From NCBI GenBank assembly GCA_038065125.1, contig JBBTRP010000006.1, positions 1-64,000 of the forward strand: a DNA stretch of 64,000 bases, in the 5' to 3' direction. Below the pieces are notes generated by a model, which saw only the letters and a list, made by a program, of their open reading frames with translations, did not search any database and had not been told where the DNA came from. The translations under genes and the position numbers were made by a program. Each line of letters starts with the position of its first letter. Within the stretch, counting starts at the first letter, position 1. Source of the stretch: JBBTRP01 sp038065125. Its GTDB lineage: Bacteria; Patescibacteriota; Patescibacteriia; JACQRZ01. This document shows, one piece after another, positions 58,652 through 64,000 of this stretch.

Positions 58652-59920
58652 ATGAATAGGAAGAATCTTCCCACTCTGTATGTGGAGAGCGGAGCTTCTC
58701 TGGTAGTCCACAACCGCATCTCTGACAGCGAATTTGCGGCTGCTCAAGACAGGCTGCCTATTCCGTCGACCGATATTGTCGTGATCAACCTTCAACGAAG
58801 AACACTGTATCTCGCTCGGCGGAGTTCTGCACCGGCTGCCGGCCAGTACTGGTGGTTCGGCGGCGCTATGGTAAAGAGTGAGACCGACCTCCAGGCGGCG
58901 CAAAATCGTTTCAGGGACGAAGCAGGGCTCTATCTACCCGAGAACCGTTTTGAATTTGTACGAGCATTCGACAATATTTGGGCGGATCGCTGTCAGGAGC
59001 CATGCCGCAATGGTGTCCACTTCAAAACTCGTCTCTTCACTGTCGACTTACGGCCAGACGAGCTGGAGGCCGTACAAAGAAAGGTTGATGACGAGGAGGT
59101 TCACTTTTCGTCTCCACTCATGGAGTGTGACCGAAGTGAACTGAACTGGCGGCACCATGCCGGCCAAATCCCTTCCACGGTTCTTGACGCATATGACGCG
59201 ATCTTTGCTCCGCAGCAGTTCGCGACCAAGGAGGAATGGTTCGAGCTCCTCATACGCATCTATGGCGACTCCGTGTCTGCCGTGTATGTCGATGCGGGAA
59301 ATCGAATCACCTACATCTTCGGTCAAACTAAAGACAACCAGGGGGAGGTCCTCGATGCAGTTTCCGGGCCGATGCCTAGTCGCCCAGTTTCTAGACTGAT
59401 CGCGATCCCGACACTGGAGGCTGGATACGGTTTTCCCGGATACGCCGCATGGAGAAAAGATCTTCTTGAACGGGGATTCGATGAGCAGAACATCATCGGC
59501 ATCGACGAGGCTATAGACCTCGTGCAGCCCTGCACTTCCGCGGAAGCTCTCGGGCTTGTCCGGTGGTTGCAGGGTCACCCCGAGGTGACGGTCGTTTATA
59601 TCGTGGCGACGCGGTTGCATATGGCGCGGGTTTTCATTACAACTGTCAGTGCGCTCTATCGCTTGGGCATGACACAAGTGAAGGTGTATGCGGCGCCGAC
59701 GGATGCAGCGTCATGGTGCGAGCACGTCACCCACTCGCAAGGGGTTGAAACCGGCATGCGGCTCGACCTTCTGCAAGGAGAGCTGGTCCGGATCGAGCGG
59801 TACTACGAAAAGTCCGCGAGAGACCCTGATGTTGTCGGGCTGGTGTCTGCCCGCAAGGTACTTGATTATCTTAACGCTCGCAGCACTCTCGAAACCGTGG
59901 TGGAATCAAGCACTCTGTAA
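58652..59920 (+). CDS. Nudix-domain protein with C-terminal DUF218-like domain
   Basis: 422 residues; ATG 58652 is 7 bases after AAGGAGG (58638-58644). Residues about 35-165 look like a GDP-mannose mannosyl hydrolase-type Nudix domain: WWFGGAMVKSETDLQAA, then RFRDEAGL, where the usual REuxEE is reduced as in that subfamily. From about residue 245 the chain resembles DUF218 (YdcF/ElyC): LIAIPTLEAGYGFPGY, TSAEALGLVRWLQ, VYIVATRLHMARVF. The fusion is not a standard one I recognise. It could clear or sense nucleotide sugars, which is a guess. Stand-alone gene with its own promoter and terminator. Confidence 0.75.
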   Translation: MNRKNLPTLYVESGASLVVHNRISDSEFAAAQDRLPIPSTDIVVINLQRRTLYLARRSSAPAAGQYWWFGGAMVKSETDLQAAQNRFRDEAGLYLPENRFEFVRAFDNIWADRCQEPCRNGVHFKTRLFTVDLRPDELEAVQRKVDDEEVHFSSPLMECDRSELNWRHHAGQIPSTVLDAYDAIFAPQQFATKEEWFELLIRIYGDSVSAVYVDAGNRITYIFGQTKDNQGEVLDAVSGPMPSRPVSRLIAIPTLEAGYGFPGYAAWRKDLLERGFDEQNIIGIDEAIDLVQPCTSAEALGLVRWLQGHPEVTVVYIVATRLHMARVFITTVSALYRLGMTQVKVYAAPTDAASWCEHVTHSQGVETGMRLDLLQGELVRIERYYEKSARDPDVVGLVSARKVLDYLNARSTLETVVESSTL

Positions 59921-59938
59921 GGGTGCTTCTTTATTTTA
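59909..59938 (+). terminator. Rho-independent terminator overlapping the stop codon
   Basis: AGCACTC (59909-59915) pairs with GGGTGCT (59921-59927) across a 5-base loop that contains the TAA stop, followed by TCTTTATTTT. Same design as the terminator at 21919-21952. Confidence 0.8.
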
Positions 59939-59962
59939 TGCTCCATGCTAGAGTGAGACCGT

Positions 59963-61126
59963 ATGAACGTGACCATTTCTGTCGGAGGAAAGTTCCAAGC
60001 GTTTGATCTTGCGAGAGAGCTTGAAAAGAGAGGAGGGCTTTCGCGACTAATTACGTCGTACCCCCGTTCATTTCTGGACCCATACGAGGTTCCGCGGTCG
60101 AAGGTGCGCTCTGTTCTTCTCAAAGAGGGGATTGAGCGGGCATGGAAGCTGTTACCGTTTAGATTAAGAACGTGTTTGAATCCACAGAACCTTGCGTGTG
60201 AGACGTATGACAGAATTGCAGAGCAGCTGCTCCCGGGCGAGATAGACATTTTTGTTGGCTTCAGTTCGTTTTCACTTCACAGTTTGCGAGAAGCAAAAAA
60301 GCGCGGAGCAAAAATCGTTATCGAGCGCGCAAGCTCGCACATCGCGTACCAAGACAAGCTCTTGCGTGAGGAGTATAATAGGCTCGGCACCACAATTTTT
60401 CCCTGGCAGCTCTCTCACCCGAAGAATATCGAAAAGGAGCTACTTGAGTACGAGGAGGCAGACTTCATTTCCGTTCCTTCAACGTTTGTAAAAAATACTT
60501 TTCTCGAGTATGGCTTTCCACCCGAGAAGATTGTTGCCATTCCTTACGGTGTAGATGTGCGCATGTTCAGCCCCACTGTCAAGCGCGACTCGGTTTTCCG
60601 ACTCATCTTCGGCGGGGGTCTCGTAATCCGCAAGGGCGTACACTATCTTCTGCAGGCCTTCGCGGAGCTTAATCTACCCAAAGCCGAGCTCCTTCTTATT
60701 GGTCCGGTGACAGAAGAGATTAGACCATTTTTAAAAAAGTATGCCGGATCTTTTAGACAAATCAACTATCAGCCGCTCTCTGAACTATACAACTTCTACT
60801 CCCAAGGTTCTGTTTTTGTTTTTCCTTCACTCGAGGAGGGGCATGGCCTTGTAATCTCCCAGGCTATGGCGTGCGGCTTACCGGTTATCGTGTCTACAAA
60901 CACTATTGCGCATGACTTGGTCCGGGAGGGCGCTGACGGGTTTGTGATCCCAGTCCGTGACGTCGATGCGCTCAAGGAAAAAATACTTTTTTTCTATAAT
61001 CACCCAGAAAAGAGAGATGAAATGGGCGAGAGTGCCTTACAACGCATGAGACGCTCATTCACTTGGGATGAGTATGGTGATACAATGATGCGTGCCTATA
61101 AAATGATATGCCAATCAGCACGATAG
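59963..61126 (+). CDS. Glycosyltransferase family 4
   Basis: 387 residues. MNVTISVGGKFQAFDLAREL opens the acceptor domain. The donor domain has IFGGGLVIRKGVHYLLQAF and FPSLEEGHGLVISQAMACGLP, where the first Glu of E-x7-E is kept and the second is Gln. An extended -10 TGCTAGAGT (59946-59954) ends 8 bases before the ATG, so the transcript may be leaderless. Overlaps the next gene by 19 bases. Confidence 0.9.
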   Translation: MNVTISVGGKFQAFDLARELEKRGGLSRLITSYPRSFLDPYEVPRSKVRSVLLKEGIERAWKLLPFRLRTCLNPQNLACETYDRIAEQLLPGEIDIFVGFSSFSLHSLREAKKRGAKIVIERASSHIAYQDKLLREEYNRLGTTIFPWQLSHPKNIEKELLEYEEADFISVPSTFVKNTFLEYGFPPEKIVAIPYGVDVRMFSPTVKRDSVFRLIFGGGLVIRKGVHYLLQAFAELNLPKAELLLIGPVTEEIRPFLKKYAGSFRQINYQPLSELYNFYSQGSVFVFPSLEEGHGLVISQAMACGLPVIVSTNTIAHDLVREGADGFVIPVRDVDALKEKILFFYNHPEKRDEMGESALQRMRRSFTWDEYGDTMMRAYKMICQSAR

Positions 61127-62169
61127 TCCGCGAAGACATTAAGGTAATTGTCGAAAGCCTTTCGAGTGACTTGCAGACATTTACTGGTAAATCCGTTCTT
61201 GTGACAGGTGGGTGCGGTTTTTTGGGAAGATACCTGATAGCGACATTACTGGAGATGAATGAGAATCTCTCTATCCCTTGTAAAGTTATATGCGCGGATA
61301 CATTCATTACTTCTTCTCGGGAGCAGGCAATCTTTGACTCCGACGATCCCAACTTTACCCTTCTGGAGCACGATGTGTGCGTGGAGTTGCCGCAGCATAT
61401 TCGGCCCGACTACATTATCCATGCCGCTGGACTTGCGTCGCCTTTTTACTACCGCAAACATCCGATCGATACGATGCGCGTATCAGTTGAGGGTACGCGT
61501 ACACTACTCGATCGCGCTCGATTTGCGGGTACGAGTAAAATAATTTATTTTAGCTCATCGGAAATCTACGGCGACCCTGTTCCTGAATGTATTCCCACGC
61601 CCGAAACGTACTGGGGAAATGTTTCATGTCTTGGCCCTCGCGCGTGCTATGATGAATCCAAGAGGCTCGGTGAGACGATTTGTAGCGTCTACCAGTCACT
61701 ATACGGAGTCCCTGTTTCTATCGTCAGGCCGTTTAATGTATATGGACCTGGGGGACTTGCCGCCCAGGATTTTCGAGTCATCCCTGCGTTCCTCACGGCA
61801 GCTTTTGCGGGGAAAAAGATGCCGGTACACGGCAAAGGGAATCAGACGAGGACATTTTGCTATATGACAGACGCAATTGTCGGTTTCTTTAAGGTGCTTC
61901 TACATGGAAGGCCTGGCGAGGCGTATAATATTGGGCACAATCAAGATGAAATCAATGTGATCTCGCTTGCTCACGTCATTACAGAGCTGATCGGCGGGGG
62001 TACTCAAGAGCTTGTTGACTATCCGGAGACATACCCTGCGGGCGAGCCTCAGCGACGCTGCCCCGATCTATCCAAGGCGCAGCGGGAGCTTCATTTCTCC
62101 CCGACAATTGATTTGCGATCTGGTCTTATTCGAACGATTCAATGGTATAGAGAGAGTCAGTTGATATGA
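61108..62169 (+). CDS. UDP-glucuronate decarboxylase-like SDR
   Basis: 353 residues. VLVTGGCGFLGRYLIA, HAAGLASPFYYRKHP (a run shared with UDP-glucuronic acid decarboxylases), SSSEIYGDP, catalytic YDESK in RACYDESKRLGE and VRPFNVYGPG. The family converts UDP-glucuronate to UDP-xylose or related 4-keto pentoses. TRTFCYMTDAI replaces the usual TRSFCYVxDxV. No UDP-glucose dehydrogenase is in the window, so the substrate remains open. Confidence 0.88.
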   Translation: MPISTIVREDIKVIVESLSSDLQTFTGKSVLVTGGCGFLGRYLIATLLEMNENLSIPCKVICADTFITSSREQAIFDSDDPNFTLLEHDVCVELPQHIRPDYIIHAAGLASPFYYRKHPIDTMRVSVEGTRTLLDRARFAGTSKIIYFSSSEIYGDPVPECIPTPETYWGNVSCLGPRACYDESKRLGETICSVYQSLYGVPVSIVRPFNVYGPGGLAAQDFRVIPAFLTAAFAGKKMPVHGKGNQTRTFCYMTDAIVGFFKVLLHGRPGEAYNIGHNQDEINVISLAHVITELIGGGTQELVDYPETYPAGEPQRRCPDLSKAQRELHFSPTIDLRSGLIRTIQWYRESQLI

Positions 62170-62951
62170 TGAATGCTCACCAAACAACAGAGGCGTGGAG
62201 AAGAGTCATGACCCCAGAGAGTTATCGTGAGACGGTTACCTCACAAACGGAGCTCAAGCGCGTTACCTCATTCTCACGCCTCTGGAGACGTATCTTTCGT
62301 CACCTACCACCAGTCAGCCTCGATACGCTTGCAATATTTGAGGCTGGCTGCGGAGGGGGGAAACACCTCGCACCGTTTGCATACGCCGGCGCGCGCATCT
62401 CCGGACTTGACTGCTCAGAAGCAGCGATTCTCAACGCGCGACAGTTATTTGTAGATATTGAGCGCATCTCCGGTAAGAACCTGTCTGCGACCCTTGAGTG
62501 TGGAGATTTTTTTGTATATAACTCGAAATCAAACTATGACATTGTTTTCCACTCCGGGGTTATTGAACACTTTTTGGATGCAGGTGAGAGAATACAGTTT
62601 TTAAGAAAAATGACCTCGTGTGTAGTGAGTGGAGGAACGGTCGTCTCAATAGTTCCCAACGGTTGTCACCCGCTGCGTGGTCGTATGAAAAAAGAGGGTC
62701 TGGGCGGCTATCTAATTCCTGAAATTGATTATACGCCAGAGCTCATGCATGCAGAATTTGAAGAGGCGGGTCTCGAAAATGTGACGATTCTTGCGCATAA
62801 CCTTTTCGACTACCTGACACTCGATAAACCTTCCGTATTTGCCCGAGTTGCATACATTGGGTTACAGCTTTTATCGCCGAATCTTTTCCCATTATCATTT
62901 TCGAGTCGCCACGCCGGCACCCTCATTGCACTTGGCACTGTTCGACGATAA
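62166..62951 (+). CDS. SAM-dependent methyltransferase, class I
   Basis: 261 residues. SAM loop IFEAGCGGGKHLAPF, GLDCSEAAILNAR, and FHSGVIEHFLDAGER, of the Methyltransf_11/23 kind. Probably a sugar methyltransferase for the surface glycan. Start ATG overlaps the previous stop as ATGA (a second ATG follows directly). Confidence 0.9.
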   Translation: MMNAHQTTEAWRRVMTPESYRETVTSQTELKRVTSFSRLWRRIFRHLPPVSLDTLAIFEAGCGGGKHLAPFAYAGARISGLDCSEAAILNARQLFVDIERISGKNLSATLECGDFFVYNSKSNYDIVFHSGVIEHFLDAGERIQFLRKMTSCVVSGGTVVSIVPNGCHPLRGRMKKEGLGGYLIPEIDYTPELMHAEFEEAGLENVTILAHNLFDYLTLDKPSVFARVAYIGLQLLSPNLFPLSFSSRHAGTLIALGTVRR

Positions 62952-62963
62952 GAAATTGTTGTT

Positions 62964-64000
62964 ATGGATGATTTGAGAGAGCGCGTTCTAATTTCGGTGG
63001 TGCGATACGTCTCCTACGGAGTTTTTATTATTCCGTTGTTTATTACGCGGACCACATTTTTTCCGTATATATTCGGCAAGATGCTCGTATTCCAGGCGCT
63101 TGTTGAAATTGGGGGTTTGGCGTGGCTGCTCCTTGCGATGATGTCTCCTCGATATCGACCATCATGGCGTAATCCGATCGTTTCTAGCGTTACGGCGTTT
63201 ATCGGCGTCCTCGTTATAAGCACTTTTGTAAGTACGTCGCCCCAAGCATCGCTGTGGTCAAGTCAGGAGCGTATGACCGGATTAGTCGCGCTTCTTCATT
63301 TCTGGCTATGGTTCCTGACGCTTCACGCCTGCTTCCGCTCCTCAAGGGAGTGGGATCAGTTCATTCGTTTCAGTATCGTCATCTCACTCGTTGTTGGACT
63401 CTATGGCCTCGGACAGAAGTTTCATCTGCCGTTTGTCATGCCAAACGCCACTGGTGAGAGGCTTGCATCAACACTGGGAAATCCCATTTATCTCGGGATC
63501 TATTCGATGATTCATGTTTTTCTATCCGGAATTCTGGCGCTAAAAGCGACCTCAAGAAAAGGAATCTTTTTTTATAGTGCATTAGTGGTTTTTAACGTAG
63601 CGATACTTTTATTATCCTATAGTAGGGGGGTGTTTTATGTATTTCTTCTCTCCTGCGTTATCCTCGCGATATACGCGGTGATGCTAAGGGTCAAAAAATT
63701 CTCATGGGCCGCCGTCGCAGGCTCACTCGGAATAATAATCCTTTTGATATTCGGCCTTCTCTGGATTCGATCACCGGCCGCGTCTGCGTATCTATCAAAA
63801 ACCCCCGAAGCATTTCAAAGAGTCATCACGCGTAATGTCGTCGACAACGATCGCATCGCGCTGTGGTCGGTGGGCATACGCGGCTTTCTGGAAAGGCCGC
63901 TTTTCGGCTGGGGCTTGGAAAACTTCAATCTCGTTTATTATAAATTGACGCACCCTACTGAGCGAGGAGCTCATTTGCAACAGGCGTGGTTTGATCGATC
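62964..64000 (+). CDS. O-antigen ligase/polymerase family membrane protein, 3' end outside window
   Basis: The frame opens at ATG 62964, 12 bases after the previous stop, and stays open to the right edge (345 complete codons). About nine hydrophobic segments are visible, with STFVSTSPQASLWSSQERM, RLASTLGNPIYLG and RIALWSVGIRGFLERPLFGWG, the last being the well-known Wzy_C/WaaL signature with its RxxxW and GWG. It either polymerises repeat units or attaches the glycan to its final acceptor. With Wzx (32094) and the LCP protein (7524), it completes the export route. Confidence 0.92.
   Translation, partial: MDDLRERVLISVVRYVSYGVFIIPLFITRTTFFPYIFGKMLVFQALVEIGGLAWLLLAMMSPRYRPSWRNPIVSSVTAFIGVLVISTFVSTSPQASLWSSQERMTGLVALLHFWLWFLTLHACFRSSREWDQFIRFSIVISLVVGLYGLGQKFHLPFVMPNATGERLASTLGNPIYLGIYSMIHVFLSGILALKATSRKGIFFYSALVVFNVAILLLSYSRGVFYVFLLSCVILAIYAVMLRVKKFSWAAVAGSLGIIILLIFGLLWIRSPAASAYLSKTPEAFQRVITRNVVDNDRIALWSVGIRGFLERPLFGWGLENFNLVYYKLTHPTERGAHLQQAWFDR

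Noticed and set aside
1..64000. Recoding of TGA as Gly or Trp
   Set aside because: Many genes end in TGA within ATGA overlaps with the next start, and no conserved domain runs through an in-frame TGA.
1..64000. CRISPR arrays, transposases, integrases or phage genes
   Set aside because: No regularly spaced direct repeats, no DDE or recombinase motifs and no phage structural genes were found.

Overview
The window looks like a chromosomal segment of a streamlined bacterium, most probably a member of the Candidate Phyla Radiation (Patescibacteria, Parcubacteria-like). This is inferred from gene content and style: a dprA-topA pair, a short Rel protein without the C-terminal ACT domain, a membrane-anchored PEGA-domain protein, an LCP-family protein, genes that overlap by 4 bases (ATGA), convergent genes whose 3' ends overlap, and few ribosome binding sites. 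TGA is used as an ordinary stop throughout, so this is not a lineage that recodes TGA. No marker gene fixes the taxonomy.

Left part (1-9257), housekeeping: dprA (cut by the left edge) and topA; a minus-strand oxidative-defence operon of rubredoxin, peroxiredoxin and superoxide dismutase; rel; a PEGA-domain protein; an LCP-family protein; and a tRNA-Val(CAC). A degenerate copy of the 3' half of that tRNA follows it directly.

Everything from 9323 to the right edge is one large surface-polysaccharide locus of about 55 kb. (a) 9323-20016 is a nine-gene minus-strand operon read from one promoter near 20050: nucleotide-sugar dehydrogenase, glycosyltransferases, methyltransferase, epimerase, asparagine synthase homologue, polyprenyl-phosphate sugar-1-phosphate transferase and a membrane 4,6-dehydratase. 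(b) 20125-21952 holds two stand-alone genes (inositol-monophosphatase family and Nudix-like), each with a consensus promoter, an AAGGAGG ribosome binding site and a hairpin terminator. (c) 21979-35751 carries heptose enzymes (hddA, an hldE-type kinase fused to a cupin, gmhB), a UbiA/HAD/SDR set resembling polyprenyl-phosphoribose synthesis, a GT-C transferase, the Wzx flippase and a sugar C-methyltransferase. (d) 35687-43024 encodes a CDP-6-deoxyhexose route (rfbF, rfbG, epimerase-like and reductase-like genes), a second C-methyltransferase and a GmhA-type isomerase. (e) 43011-58493 has a GDP-mannose dehydratase and its paralogue, a ColD-type 3-dehydratase with His in place of the PLP lysine, a pyruvate-dehydrogenase-like E1 alpha/beta pair, cupin, HAD and several SDR enzymes. 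(f) 58591-64000 has a third stand-alone gene (Nudix plus DUF218-like), a glycosyltransferase, a UDP-glucuronate-decarboxylase-like SDR, a methyltransferase and an O-antigen ligase/polymerase cut by the right edge.

Together these genes would build a polyprenyl-linked glycan (initiating transferase, many glycosyltransferases, Wzx, Wzy/ligase) from rare sugars: heptose, 6-deoxy, 3,6-dideoxy, C-methyl-branched and perhaps two-carbon-branched units. The most unusual points are the ThDP-dependent pair set among dideoxyhexose genes, the kinase-cupin fusion, two neighbouring SDR enzymes lacking the catalytic tyrosine, the three stand-alone genes with a shared expression design, and the tRNA-Val remnant at the border of the locus.
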